Positions 1 through 9,176 of a DNA stretch of 64,000 nucleotides are shown piece by piece (position 1 is the first letter of the stretch; every line of letters begins with the position of its first letter). Under the pieces are notes generated by a model. It did no database searches, was not told the DNA's origin, and saw only the letters and a list, made by a program, of their open reading frames with translations. The stretch comes from Nocardia huaxiensis (GTDB taxonomy: Bacteria > Actinomycetota > Actinomycetes > Mycobacteriales > Mycobacteriaceae), in contig NZ_CP059399.1 of assembly GCF_013744875.1 (NCBI RefSeq), positions 5,890,001 through 5,954,000 on the forward strand, written 5' to 3'. The position numbers and the translations under genes are program-made.

Positions 1-1623
1 CTCGGTGGCGTACTTGGCGTTGATGGGCTTACGCCGCAACTTCCCGGTCGGGGTCAGCTCGTCACCGCCCTCGTTCCACAGCGTCGGGAGCACGGCGAAC
101 TTCTTGATCTGCTCCACCCGGGCGAGTTTGGCGTTGCCCTCGTCCACACCCTGCTGAACGACGGCGAGCACGCGAGCGTCTTTGGCCAGCACCGCCGGAT
201 CGGGCTCGATCCCGAACTTCTCCGCGAACGCGGGCACCGCGGCACCGTCGAGGGTGATGAGGGCGACGTTGTAGGGCCGCCCGTCACCGATCGCGATCAC
301 CTTGTCGATCAGCATGGAGGAGGTGGAGATGGCGCTCTCGATATTGCTGGGCGACATGTTCTTTCCGCCCGCGTTGATGATGAGCTCCTTCTTGCGGTCG
401 ACGATGGTGTAGTAGCCCTCGTCGTCCACCGTCACCACATCGCCGGTGTGCACCCACCCGTCGGCGTCCTTGGCCTCGGCGGTCTGCACCGGGTCGTTGC
501 GGTAGCCCTTCATGGTGAAGGGCGCACGGATCAGCAGCTCACCATCCTCGAGCACCCGGGCTTCGTAGCCGGGCAGCAGGGTGCCGATGGTGCCGGGTTT
601 GGCGAGTTCCGGCGGCGCGGCGGTGGCCAGGCCGATCTCGGACATGCCCCAGATGTCGGTGACCGGGATGCGCAGCTTGCGCAGGAAATTGAAGACGCCC
701 AGCGGGCAGGCCGCCGCACCGGACATCGCCCATCGCACCTGGTCGAGTCCGAGCTTGGCGCGGATCGCGTCGATCACCTGCGGGACGTCGGCGTCGAATC
801 CGGCACGCAGCTGATCGTTGCCCGCGAGCTGCAATTCCACACCGGCCTTGAGCTTCTCCCACACTCTCGGAACCGCCGAGAACACCGTCGGCCGCACGTC
901 CGCCAGCGTCTGCGGCAGCTTGGAGAGATCGTTGAGAGTCGTCAACTGCGCACCGTAGACGACGCCGAAATAGTAGGTGACACAGCGGTCGGCGGCATGC
1001 GCCGACGGCAGGTACGAGATCACACGGTCGCCGCTTTCGATCGGGAACGCGCTCGTGACCGCGGCCGCCATCGCCAGCACACCGCTGTGGGTGTGCTCGA
1101 CGCCCTTCGGCGGGCCGGTGGTGCCCGAGGTGTAGATCATGCACAGCACGTCGTCGGGCAGTACCGCGTTCCATGCGGCGTCGAAGTCGAAATCCGGTGC
1201 GGGCGCGAGACGATCGAGGTCACCTTCTTCCACGACGAGGAGGTGGTCGATGTCGGCGCCGGACTCGTGCAACGTGGCCAGGTACTGCCGCTCGGTGATG
1301 AGGATCCTCGCACCCGAATGGGCGAGCAGATAGTTGATCTGGTCGGGCGCGGAGGTGTTGTAGATCGAGAAGGTGGTCGCGCCGAGGTGGTTGGCGGCCA
1401 TCTCGGCGAGGTTGAACTCCGGCCGGTTGGTGAGCAGGGAAGCGAACACGTCACCGCGGCGCAGGCCGAGGGCCGCCAGTCCGCCGGCGATGCGGCGTAC
1501 TTCGGCATCGAACTCGGCCCACGTATAGCTCTGCGCGCCGTCGTAGCTGCGCAGTGCGACGGTGTCGGGGTGGTCGGCCACCTGGCGCTGGAATGCCTGG
1601 GGCATGGTCTGTGGATCGGGCAC
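1..1623 (-). CDS. Long-chain acyl-CoA synthetase (AMP-binding), 3' end cut by window edge
   Basis: Activates a fatty or other carboxylic acid to its acyl-CoA through an acyl-adenylate, probably feeding the beta-oxidation genes nearby. The visible 541 codons contain the adenylate-forming signature MIYTSGTTGPPKG (about residues 160-175), the WGMSE motif, and late motifs around GWVHTGD and DRKKELI; the C-terminal tail runs off the left edge. The GTG at 1623 was chosen because AGGAG lies 6 nt upstream and the protein begins VPDPQTMPQAF. A 16-bp dyad at 1686-1701 sits about 63 nt upstream. Substrate chain length cannot be read from sequence. Confidence 0.93.
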   Translation of the reverse strand, partial: MPDPQTMPQAFQRQVADHPDTVALRSYDGAQSYTWAEFDAEVRRIAGGLAALGLRRGDVFASLLTNRPEFNLAEMAANHLGATTFSIYNTSAPDQINYLLAHSGARILITERQYLATLHESGADIDHLLVVEEGDLDRLAPAPDFDFDAAWNAVLPDDVLCMIYTSGTTGPPKGVEHTHSGVLAMAAAVTSAFPIESGDRVISYLPSAHAADRCVTYYFGVVYGAQLTTLNDLSKLPQTLADVRPTVFSAVPRVWEKLKAGVELQLAGNDQLRAGFDADVPQVIDAIRAKLGLDQVRWAMSGAAACPLGVFNFLRKLRIPVTDIWGMSEIGLATAAPPELAKPGTIGTLLPGYEARVLEDGELLIRAPFTMKGYRNDPVQTAEAKDADGWVHTGDVVTVDDEGYYTIVDRKKELIINAGGKNMSPSNIESAISTSSMLIDKVIAIGDGRPYNVALITLDGAAVPAFAEKFGIEPDPAVLAKDARVLAVVQQGVDEGNAKLARVEQIKKFAVLPTLWNEGGDELTPTGKLRRKPINAKYATE

Positions 1624-1685
1624 GGATACTCCTGGTGAATCACTATATTGACGAAGGGTGGTCACTTCGCGGGAGGGCCGCATCG

Positions 1686-1701
1686 GGCCGTCCGTACGGT
1701 C
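1686..1701. promoter_or_regulatory. Putative TetR-type operator, copy 1
   Basis: Sixteen-base imperfect inverted repeat GGCCGT-CCGT-ACGGTC upstream of the acyl-CoA ligase. It nearly matches the dyads at 5693-5708 and, more weakly, 2742-2757. Size and form fit a TetR-family site; no TetR gene is in the window. Confidence 0.5.
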
Positions 1702-1719
1702 GCTCCTCGGAAGCGGCTG

Positions 1720-2667
1720 TCAGAAGCTGGTGAGGCCGACCGGCTGCGACGACAATCCGCGCAGGCGAACGATTTCGGCGTTGAACTCGTCGGCGTTCTG
1801 CATGTTGCTGGCATGTCCGCTGTCGGCGAGTACGACTTCACGGTCCAGATGCCCTGCCGCTCTGAACAATTGCGCGGTACGAGCCGATTCACTCGGGGGA
1901 AGCAGGCCGTCGCGAGCGCCGTACAGCACGGTCGTCGGCACCCGCAGTGCCTGCACACCGTCCGAAGCATCGATGTGCTGCATCACTTTGGCCCACCGCG
2001 ACCGCACTCGGGGAGGGCAGGTCGCGCCCAACCGCTGCACGAAGTCGACCATGCACAGCGGCGCTTGCGGGGTCAGCGAAACCTTGCGGACCATCGATCT
2101 GGTTAACCGGCGCGGCGGCGAGGGCAACGGCGCGATCGCCATGGCGGTCAGCAATCGCGAGCGGCGATCCTGGTGCCTTTTCATGCTTTCCGGACCATCC
2201 GACAGCCCGGTCGCGGTGTTGGCGAGAAGTGCGGAATCCACGTAACGCAGGACATCGTCACGGAAATACTTCGCCCATGCGAGAACCGTCGCACCGCCCA
2301 TGCTGTGACCCGCCACCGTGGCAGGCGCTTCGGGCACGACCGTCGCGGCCAGCACGGCCGACAGATCCTCCGCGAGCACCCGGTCGCTGAACGGGCGCGT
2401 ACCGGCCTCGCTGCGACCGTGGCCGCGCTGGTCGTAAGCGATCACCCGGTTTCCGCTCGCCAGTGCGTTGATCTGCGGATTCCAGAACTCGATGGCGACC
2501 GACCACCCATGGACCAGCACGATCGGATCCAGTGCCGGGTGCCCGTACTCGCGAACATGCAGCGCGGTTCCGTCCGCGGAGTGCACCGTCCGAGTCTCCC
2601 GCGGTTCCGGGTGCGCCAATATTCCGCTCAGCCCGAGATCCGGTGGGGGTTTCTTGAATTTCGGCAT
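1720..2667 (-). CDS. Alpha/beta hydrolase
   Basis: A 315-aa alpha/beta-hydrolase fold protein of unknown substrate, probably cytoplasmic because no signal peptide is seen. Visible elements are the oxyanion-region HGW (about residue 53), RGHGRS, the nucleophile elbow GHSMGG with Ser122, and a late Asp/His region (YGARDGLLPP, SGHASN). The ATG at 2667 has AAGGGAG 7 nt upstream, so a longer frame reaching 2724 was not used. It is divergent from the crotonase at 2773 and lies behind the acyl-CoA ligase in the same direction. Ester or thioester hydrolysis linked to lipid breakdown is an inference from context. Confidence 0.85.
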   Translation of the reverse strand: MPKFKKPPPDLGLSGILAHPEPRETRTVHSADGTALHVREYGHPALDPIVLVHGWSVAIEFWNPQINALASGNRVIAYDQRGHGRSEAGTRPFSDRVLAEDLSAVLAATVVPEAPATVAGHSMGGATVLAWAKYFRDDVLRYVDSALLANTATGLSDGPESMKRHQDRRSRLLTAMAIAPLPSPPRRLTRSMVRKVSLTPQAPLCMVDFVQRLGATCPPRVRSRWAKVMQHIDASDGVQALRVPTTVLYGARDGLLPPSESARTAQLFRAAGHLDREVVLADSGHASNMQNADEFNAEIVRLRGLSSQPVGLTSF

Positions 2668-2741
2668 GCCGCACTCCCTTGTACTCAGCATCAGCCCGGC
2701 CGCGCTTGACGTGAGCGCGGTCACGTGGCAAGACTAAAACT

Positions 2742-2757
2742 AACCGCACGTACAGTC
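2742..2757. promoter_or_regulatory. Putative TetR-type operator, copy 2
   Basis: Degenerate form AACCGC-ACGT-ACAGTC of the dyad also found at 1686 and 5693. It lies in the divergent promoter between the hydrolase (start 2667) and the crotonase (start 2773). On the minus strand 12 of 17 bases match the copy at 5693-5708. Confidence 0.38.
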
Positions 2758-2772
2758 AATAATGGAGGTTCG

Positions 2773-3561
2773 ATGTCCGGGCAGATATCGAAACAGGAGA
2801 ATGTCGTCCGAATCGAGCGGCCGACCGCGGGCGTCGCGGTGGTGGTATTGGATCGTCCGGCGCGGCTCAATGCCATGAATCCGTCGAGCATCCCCCTTGT
2901 GACACAGGCGGTCCGACCGCTCGCAGAGGATCCGGAGACACGGGTGGTGATTCTGACCGGCGCCGGGCGCGGCTTCTGCACCGGCATGGATCTGAGCAGC
3001 CTGGATGAGATGGCGCCGCGCGAGGTGGACGCGACCATCGCGTGGATGCGGGAGCTGCACAGCTTCTCGCTGGAACTCGCCCGTCTGCCTCAGCCCACTA
3101 TCGCGGCGGTCAATGGGCCCGCCATCGGCGGTGGCCTCGGCATGGCGCTGGGCTGCGACCTGCGCATCGCGGGTCCTGACGCGAAGTTCGGAGCGACCTT
3201 CGCGAGGATGGCCATCGGCCCGGATGCGGGTGTCTCCCATACACTTCCGGCGGTCATCGGGCACGCCGCCACACTCGATCTATTGCTCAGCTGCGAACCC
3301 ATCGGCCCGGAGGCGGCACTGCGCCTGTGCCTGGTCAGCCGAGTCGCCGATGACGCGCTCGCGGCCTCGATCGAGCTCGCCGAACGATGGGCGCGTATCC
3401 CCGCCCATGCGTCGCGCACGATCAAGAAGACACTGCGACTGGCAGCACGCGCTGATCTCGAGACCACGCTGCTCGATATCGAGCCCCGCGCCCAGGCCGA
3501 CCTGATCTGCCATCCGGACTTCTTCGCCAACGCCAAGGCGTGGCTCGACGGTCACCACTGA
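2773..3561 (+). CDS. Enoyl-CoA hydratase/isomerase (crotonase) family, PaaG-like active site
   Basis: A 262-aa crotonase-fold enzyme acting on an acyl-CoA thioester. The oxyanion-hole segments GRGFCTGMDL (about 65-74) and NGPAIGGGLGMALG (114-127) are present. The two glutamates used by enoyl-CoA hydratases are not: the usual GGGxE position is Gly and the usual PE pair is changed. Instead GPDAG places Asp151 where PaaG-type isomerases carry their catalytic acid. A double-bond or ring isomerase is therefore more likely than a hydratase (inference). The ATG at 2773 has GGAGG 4 nt upstream. Confidence 0.88.
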   Translation: MSGQISKQENVVRIERPTAGVAVVVLDRPARLNAMNPSSIPLVTQAVRPLAEDPETRVVILTGAGRGFCTGMDLSSLDEMAPREVDATIAWMRELHSFSLELARLPQPTIAAVNGPAIGGGLGMALGCDLRIAGPDAKFGATFARMAIGPDAGVSHTLPAVIGHAATLDLLLSCEPIGPEAALRLCLVSRVADDALAASIELAERWARIPAHASRTIKKTLRLAARADLETTLLDIEPRAQADLICHPDFFANAKAWLDGHH

Positions 3562-3592
3562 ATTGCGGTGGGGACGAACATACTTCAGGCCA

Positions 3593-4627
3593 CTATCCGG
3601 CGGCGTCCGCCCGATAGGCAGCGACCACGGGTGCCAGTTCAGTCGGCGTAGCACCGTGCATGATCACAGCGTCCGCGCCCGCGCTCAATTGCGCTCGAAC
3701 GCCCGCCGCACACTGGTGCGCACTCCCCTGGGCCGCGGCACTCAGCCATTCCCCGGGTAGCAACTCCGCGATGTGCGCGAGTTGGTCGTCGGTCGCGACC
3801 GCGTCGATCGCCCCGCGGATGCCGGCAACCACCGGGTCGGCGCGAAAACGGGTGAGGACAACAGGATCCCAGCGATTGGTGGAGACCAGCAGATCACCGT
3901 ACATCTGGAGGTAGGTCGCCAACCGGCCGGCGGTCGCACGCAGGCGACGCGGCTCCGGAATGTGATCGCCGATGGTCGCGTAGCAGGACCACACTCGCAC
4001 CGACGCCGGATCCCGGCCCGCGCGTTCGGCCGCCTCCTTCACAATGCGCACCGAACGCGCCACGGTCTCGTCGGTGAAGTACGTGTGCAGAACGACCTCG
4101 TCGAATACCCGGCCACCGAGCGCGAGAGTCTGTGGACCGAAGGCCACCAAACCGAGTGGAATCGTCTCGTTGAAGCGGGGATCGAGCCGCAGGCGGGTGT
4201 AGCGGCCGGCCGGGCCGTCATGATCGCGGACGGTCTCGCCACGCCACAACCGCCGCACGAGTCCGGCGAAGTCCTCCAGTTGCGCGGTGGTGACCGGGGG
4301 CAGGTTCCAGGCGGCGAAGGCATGTGCGCCACCGCGTCCGAGTCCGAGCATGAAGCGGCCCCGAGTCAGCCGGTGCATCGTGGTCGCGTAGGCGGCGGTC
4401 ACCATCGGATGGCGCGTGTTGTGATTGGTTGCGGCCGTGGCGATTCGGATGCGCTCGGATGCGGCGCCCGCGGCTCCGGACAACGTGACGGCCTCCTTGA
4501 CGTCGAACCGCTCGGACAGAAAGGCCGTGCCGAGGTTCAGCTCTTCCGCCGCGCGGACCTCGTCGATGATCTTGCGCGGATCGTCGCTCGCGCCGGCGAG
4601 CAGGTAACAGCCCAGTTCGCGATTCAC
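3593..4627 (-). CDS. LLM-class (F420-dependent type) oxidoreductase
   Basis: A 344-aa luciferase-like monooxygenase fold (TIM barrel) protein; in actinobacteria such enzymes commonly use coenzyme F420 for hydride transfer. Visible family features are the N-terminal barrel strand GCYLLAG, a TAATNHNTRHP segment, and the glycine-rich MLGLGRGGAHAF loop. The start is GTG at 4627, forming a GTGA overlap with the stop of the upstream phosphotransferase gene, so the two are probably translationally coupled. A longer in-frame extension exists but lies inside that gene. Substrate unknown. Confidence 0.82.
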   Translation of the reverse strand: MNRELGCYLLAGASDDPRKIIDEVRAAEELNLGTAFLSERFDVKEAVTLSGAAGAASERIRIATAATNHNTRHPMVTAAYATTMHRLTRGRFMLGLGRGGAHAFAAWNLPPVTTAQLEDFAGLVRRLWRGETVRDHDGPAGRYTRLRLDPRFNETIPLGLVAFGPQTLALGGRVFDEVVLHTYFTDETVARSVRIVKEAAERAGRDPASVRVWSCYATIGDHIPEPRRLRATAGRLATYLQMYGDLLVSTNRWDPVVLTRFRADPVVAGIRGAIDAVATDDQLAHIAELLPGEWLSAAAQGSAHQCAAGVRAQLSAGADAVIMHGATPTELAPVVAAYRADAAG

Positions 4628-5673
4628 GACAGCGCCCCTGCCGAATTCAGCTCTACCACCTGCCGCGCGTGCCGTTGCGCCATGGCGAGAAACATCCGGT
4701 CCCCACGGTCCGTGCGCCGAGCGAGCATGGCGGCATTGATCGACATCAGCATTCCGTGCCACGCGCCACGGCGGTAGTCCCGCCAGCACTCGGCCCAGGA
4801 GTAGCCGCGGACGCCCAGCTCGAGAATGCGGTCGTGGTAGCGCCTGACCAGATCCTCCTCCAGCTGGTGCCGCAGTTCCGCGGGTAAGCCGCTACCGAGG
4901 AAGTAGGCCACGTCTTCGGGACCGGACCCGATGGCGCAGGTCTGCCAGTCGACGACGGCCATCGAATCCTGCGGTCCGATCAGGACGTTGTCCAAGCGGA
5001 AGTCGCGGTGCACCACGGTTCGGTGGCCGGACTCCCAGGACAGCCAGGATTCGAGATGTTCGACGAACAGTTCTCCGGCACAAAGGATCTCATCACTGAG
5101 CAGCTCCGCGTACCGTTGTTGAAAGCTCGCCCACAATCGCGGGGTCACCTGCGTGATACCCGGTCGATCCCGGCGTAGCCACGACAGCTCTCGCCACCGG
5201 TCCTCGCCCCAGCACGGAGCGTGCAGACCGGCGATCTCGTCCATCGCCGTGGCAGCCACCTCGGCGGTGCAGCCGGCCAGCTGATCGCCCTGCCGCGCGG
5301 GTGTCAGATCTTCGAGCAACAACAGGAAATCACCTGTCTCGGAAGAGAACTCGGCCGCGTACACGTTCGGCGTGCGCACCCGAACCCGTGGCGCGAGCTC
5401 CCGGTAGAAGCGCACCTCGCGTTCATATGCCCCCTCCCGCCGGACCTGGCGCCGGCGCTCCGGATCCGGATCGGCGAACTTCGCGATCAGGTGCCGAGGC
5501 GCTGCGGTCGGCCGGTCGTACTCGATGGCGAGCCGCGCACTCACCGCCACCTGACCGGTACCGACCGCGACGCTCGACAATCCGACGACCCTGGCATCGC
5601 CCCGAACGCCCGTGAGCGCCTCGTCGAGCAGGTCCGCAGTCAGACCGGCCGTGGGATCAAGGTTCTTCAGCAC
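4624..5673 (-). CDS. Phosphotransferase (aminoglycoside-kinase-like, APH fold)
   Basis: A 349-aa kinase-like protein. It shows an ATP-lobe Lys (HLIAKFAD), the catalytic loop HRDFRLDN and a metal-binding VVDWQ, all typical of APH/ecdysteroid-kinase-type small-molecule kinases. GTG at 5673 is preferred because the alternative ATG at 5721 would put the operator-like dyad at 5693-5708 inside the gene. It is divergent from fadA and coupled to the downstream F420-type oxidoreductase. Relatives beside acyl-CoA genes are often annotated as phosphotransferase family; the substrate cannot be assigned. Confidence 0.82.
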   Translation of the reverse strand: MLKNLDPTAGLTADLLDEALTGVRGDARVVGLSSVAVGTGQVAVSARLAIEYDRPTAAPRHLIAKFADPDPERRRQVRREGAYEREVRFYRELAPRVRVRTPNVYAAEFSSETGDFLLLLEDLTPARQGDQLAGCTAEVAATAMDEIAGLHAPCWGEDRWRELSWLRRDRPGITQVTPRLWASFQQRYAELLSDEILCAGELFVEHLESWLSWESGHRTVVHRDFRLDNVLIGPQDSMAVVDWQTCAIGSGPEDVAYFLGSGLPAELRHQLEEDLVRRYHDRILELGVRGYSWAECWRDYRRGAWHGMLMSINAAMLARRTDRGDRMFLAMAQRHARQVVELNSAGALS

Positions 5674-5692
5674 GATCCCAGAGTGACATACT

Positions 5693-5708
5693 GACCGTCC
5701 GTACGGCC
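5693..5708. promoter_or_regulatory. Putative TetR-type operator, copy 3
   Basis: Inverted repeat GACCGT-CCGT-ACGGCC between the divergent phosphotransferase (start 5673) and fadA (start 5761). It is nearly the same as the copy at 1686-1701, suggesting common control of the ligase and the fadA/fadB transcript. Confidence 0.5.
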
Positions 5709-5760
5709 ACCCTGCTAGCATCGCAGCGATTCATCCCTTGCGGCCGAAAGGAACTACGAC

Positions 5761-6972
5761 GTGCCGACCGAGGCATACATATTCGAGGCGCTCCGTACGC
5801 CACGCGGCAAAGGCAGGAAGGGCTCGCTGCATTCGGTGAAGCCCGTCGATCTCGTCGTCGGGTTGATCGAGGAACTCCGCAGCAGATTCCCCGGCCTGGA
5901 CGAGGATCGCATCTCCGACGTCCTGCTCGGCGTCGTCTCCCCGCTCGGGGACCAGGGCGGCGATATCGCGCGCACCGCAGTGCTCGCCGCGAAGATGCCG
6001 AACACGGTGGGCGGCGTGCAGCTGAACCGCTTCTGCGGATCAGGGCTCGAGACAGTCAATCTGGCCGCCCAAAAGGTCCGTTCGGGATTCGACGATCTCG
6101 TGCTCGCCGGCGGTGTCGAGTCCATGTCGCGGGTCCCGATGGGCTCGGACGGCGGGGCCATCGTGGCCGACCCGGCGACCAACTACGACATCGGTTTCGC
6201 GCCGCAGGGCATCGGCGCCGACTTGATCGCGACGATGGAAGGCTTCAGCCGCGAGGATGTCGATGCCTACGCGGTGCGCTCACAGGAGCTCGCCGCCGCT
6301 GCCTGGACCGGCGGCTACTTCGCCAAGAGCGTGGTTCCGGTCAAGGATCTCAACGGCCTGGTCGTACTCGACCACGATGAGCACATGCGTCCCGGCACGA
6401 CCGTCGCGGATCTCGCGAAGCTGAAGCCGTCCTTCGCCGCCCTCGGCGAGACGGGTGGCTTCGACGCGGTGGCGCTGCAGAAGTATCACTGGGTCGAGCG
6501 GATCGAGCATGTGCACCACGGCGGCAACAGCTCGGGCATCGTGGACGGAGCCGCGCTGCTGCTGCTCGGTTCCGAGGAAGCCGGGCGGGCCTCGAGGCTG
6601 ACACCGCGTGCGCGCGTCGTCGCGACCGCGATCAGCGGGGCCGACGCGACCATCATGCTGACCGGTCCGACGCCGGCCACCGAGAAGGTGCTCGCCCTCG
6701 CGGGGCTGACGGTCGACGACATCGACCTCTTCGAGATCAACGAGGCGTTCGCCGCCGTCGTCCTCAAATATCAGAAAGACCTGAACATCCCGGACGAGAA
6801 GCTCAACGTCAACGGCGGCGCGATCGCCATGGGTCATCCGCTTGGCGCCACCGGCGCGATGATCACCGGCACGATGATCGACGAGCTCGAGCGCCGCAAC
6901 GGAAGATACGCGCTGCTCACGCTCTGCGTGGCGGGCGGTATGGGCGTTGCCACGATCATCGAGAGGGTGTGA
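5761..6972 (+). CDS. fadA: Acetyl-CoA C-acyltransferase (3-ketoacyl-CoA thiolase, FadA)
   Basis: Catalyses the last step of beta-oxidation, thiolytic cleavage of 3-ketoacyl-CoA to acetyl-CoA and a shortened acyl-CoA. The 403-aa length is that of mycobacterial FadA. Residues visible: nucleophilic Cys92 in [15 protein letters not shown], the GHPLGATG histidine loop and the second catalytic cysteine in CVAGGMG. GTG start at 5761 with AAGGAA about 8 nt upstream. fadB follows after 6 nt, so the two should form the trifunctional beta-oxidation complex. Expression probably responds to the dyad at 5693-5708. Confidence 0.95.
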   Translation: MPTEAYIFEALRTPRGKGRKGSLHSVKPVDLVVGLIEELRSRFPGLDEDRISDVLLGVVSPLGDQGGDIARTAVLAAKMPNTVGGVQLNRFCGSGLETVNLAAQKVRSGFDDLVLAGGVESMSRVPMGSDGGAIVADPATNYDIGFAPQGIGADLIATMEGFSREDVDAYAVRSQELAAAAWTGGYFAKSVVPVKDLNGLVVLDHDEHMRPGTTVADLAKLKPSFAALGETGGFDAVALQKYHWVERIEHVHHGGNSSGIVDGAALLLLGSEEAGRASRLTPRARVVATAISGADATIMLTGPTPATEKVLALAGLTVDDIDLFEINEAFAAVVLKYQKDLNIPDEKLNVNGGAIAMGHPLGATGAMITGTMIDELERRNGRYALLTLCVAGGMGVATIIERV

Positions 6973-6978
6973 TTCAGC

Positions 6979-9126
6979 ATGGCGGACAACATGATCGGTT
7001 GGGAACGCGACACCGACGGGATCGTCGTGCTGACCATGGACGACCCGAACCAGGGCGCCAACACCATGAACGCCCTGTACAAGGCGTCGATGACCGCGAC
7101 GGTCGACCGGCTCGAAGCGGAGAAGGACGACATCACCGGTGTCGTACTCACCTCGGCGAAGAAGACCTTCTTCGTCGGCGGGGACATCAAGGACATGATC
7201 CGGACGACGCCGGAGCAGGCGCAGGCGGTCATGGATGAGCTCGATCAGATCAAAAGTGCGCTGCGCCGGCTCGAACTGCTCGGCAAACCGGTGGTCGCGG
7301 CCGTCAACGGCGCGGCACTCGGCGGCGGCCTCGAGATCGCACTCGCCTGCCACCATCGCATCGCGGCCGAGGTGAAGGGCAGCCAGATCGGTCTGCCGGA
7401 GGTGACCCTCGGACTGCTACCGGCAGGCGGTGGCATCACGCGCACCGTGCGGATGCTCGGCATCCAGAACGCCCTCATGGGTGTGCTGCTGCAGGGCCAG
7501 CGCAACAGCCCGGCGAAGGCCAAGGAAATCGGCCTCGTCGATGAGCTGGTCGGCTCGGTCGCCGAGCTCGTGCCCGCCGCCAAGGCGTGGATCGCGGCGA
7601 ACTCGGACAAGTGCGTGCAGCCCTGGGATGCCAAGGGCTTCAAGATCCCGGGCGGCGGTCCGTCCTCGCCCGCGCTTGCGGCGAGCCTGCCCGCTTTCCC
7701 GGCCAACCTGCGCAAGCAGCTCAAGGGCGCGAACATGCCCGCACCGCGCGCCATCATGGCGGCCGCGGTCGAGGGCGCGCAGGTCGGCTTCGACGACGCG
7801 TCACTGATCGAGTCGCGCTATTTCGTCTCCCTCGTGACCGGACCGGTCGCGAAGAACATGATGCAGGCGTTCTTCCTCGACCTGCAGGCGATCAACAATG
7901 GTGGCTCACGCCCGAAGGACATCGCCGAGCGCGAGATCCGCAAGATCGGTGTGCTCGGTGCGGGCATGATGGGTGCGGGCATCGCCTATGTCTCCGCACA
8001 GTCCGGCTACCAGGTCGTCCTCAAAGATGTCACCCTCGAGGCTGCCGAACGGGGCAAGAACTACAGCGAGAAGCTCGAAGCCAACGCCCTGGCACGAGGA
8101 AAGACCACCGAGGCGAAGTCGAAGGCGTTGCTGGACCGGATCACGCCGACCGCATCAGTGGCCGACTTCGCCGGTGTCGACTTCGTTATCGAGGCGGTTT
8201 TCGAGAACACCGAGCTCAAGCACACCGTGTTCCAGGAGATCGAGGACATCGTCGAGCCCGATGCGCTGCTCGGCTCCAACACCTCCACCCTGCCGATCAC
8301 CGGTCTCGCGTCCGGGGTGAAGCGCGAGCAGGACTTCATCGGCATCCACTTCTTCTCCCCCGTCGACAAGATGCCGCTGGTCGAGATCATCAAGGGCGAG
8401 AAGACGTCCGACGAAGCACTGGCGCGGGTGTTCGACTACACCCTGTCGATCCGAAAGACCCCGATCGTCGTCAACGACAGCCGCGGGTTCTTCACCTCGC
8501 GGGTCATCGGCACTTTCATCTACGAGGCGATCGCGATGCTGGGCGAGGGCATCGAGCCCGCGACCATCGAACAGGCGGGAGCGCAGGCCGGCTATCCGGC
8601 TGCCCCGCTGCAGCTCGCCGACGAGCTCAACCTGAAACTCATGAAGAAGGTCGCGGATGAGTCTCGTGAGGCGGCCGAGCGCGGCGACACGAAAATGCCG
8701 TCCGACCATCCCGGGTATCGCGTCACGGATTACATGCTGGAGCAGGGCCGTCCCGGCCGGCTCGAGAAGGCGGGCTTCTACGAGTACGACGACAGCGGCA
8801 ACCGGTTGAGGTTGTGGCCGGGTCTACGCACACGGTTCAACACGACCGCGGGCGAGACGGTCCCGCTCCGCGATCTCATCGACCGGCTGCTGTTCGTCGA
8901 GGCCATCGAAACCCAGAAATGCTTCGACGAAGGCGTGCTCACCTCATCTGCCGACGCTAATATCGGCTCGATCTTCGGCATCGGCTACCCGGCCTGGACT
9001 GGCGGTGTGCACCAGTTCATCGCCGGCTACGCCGGCGAGGGAAGGGCTGCGTTCGTTCGGCGTGCCGACGAGCTCGCTGCGAAGTACGGCGACCGGTTCC
9101 AAGTGCCTGCGTCGCTCCGCGACTGA
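6979..9126 (+). CDS. fadB: Fatty oxidation complex alpha subunit: enoyl-CoA hydratase / 3-hydroxyacyl-CoA dehydrogenase (FadB)
   Basis: A 715-aa bifunctional enzyme for hydration and NAD-dependent oxidation in beta-oxidation. The N-terminal crotonase domain (about 1-200) keeps both hydratase glutamates, in GGGLEIAL and LPEVTLG, unlike the crotonase at 2773. The central Rossmann domain starts near residue 310 with GVLGAGMMGAGIAY and continues to the 3-hydroxyacyl-CoA dehydrogenase signature with the catalytic histidine in GIHFFSPVDKMPL. The C-terminal dehydrogenase domain fills about 490-715. It lies 6 nt behind fadA and ends before a strong hairpin at 9136. Confidence 0.95.
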   Translation: MADNMIGWERDTDGIVVLTMDDPNQGANTMNALYKASMTATVDRLEAEKDDITGVVLTSAKKTFFVGGDIKDMIRTTPEQAQAVMDELDQIKSALRRLELLGKPVVAAVNGAALGGGLEIALACHHRIAAEVKGSQIGLPEVTLGLLPAGGGITRTVRMLGIQNALMGVLLQGQRNSPAKAKEIGLVDELVGSVAELVPAAKAWIAANSDKCVQPWDAKGFKIPGGGPSSPALAASLPAFPANLRKQLKGANMPAPRAIMAAAVEGAQVGFDDASLIESRYFVSLVTGPVAKNMMQAFFLDLQAINNGGSRPKDIAEREIRKIGVLGAGMMGAGIAYVSAQSGYQVVLKDVTLEAAERGKNYSEKLEANALARGKTTEAKSKALLDRITPTASVADFAGVDFVIEAVFENTELKHTVFQEIEDIVEPDALLGSNTSTLPITGLASGVKREQDFIGIHFFSPVDKMPLVEIIKGEKTSDEALARVFDYTLSIRKTPIVVNDSRGFFTSRVIGTFIYEAIAMLGEGIEPATIEQAGAQAGYPAAPLQLADELNLKLMKKVADESREAAERGDTKMPSDHPGYRVTDYMLEQGRPGRLEKAGFYEYDDSGNRLRLWPGLRTRFNTTAGETVPLRDLIDRLLFVEAIETQKCFDEGVLTSSADANIGSIFGIGYPAWTGGVHQFIAGYAGEGRAAFVRRADELAAKYGDRFQVPASLRD

Positions 9127-9135
9127 CGACCGGAC

Positions 9136-9176
9136 CCGAGCCGTGCCCTGAACTTTCAGGCAAGGGCACGGCTCGG
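9136..9176 (+). terminator. Intrinsic-type terminator hairpin after fadB
   Basis: Perfect 14-bp stem (9136-9149 with 9063+100 to 9176, i.e. arms 9136-9149 and 9163-9176) and a 13-nt loop, 9 nt after the fadB stop. There is no T tract, as is common in actinobacterial terminators. Confidence 0.75.

Noticed and set aside
3593..4789. Longer start for the F420-type oxidoreductase at 4789
   Set aside because: The extra 54 residues lie inside the phosphotransferase gene and are Arg/Ala-rich. GTG 4627 gives the normal family N-terminus and a GTGA overlap.
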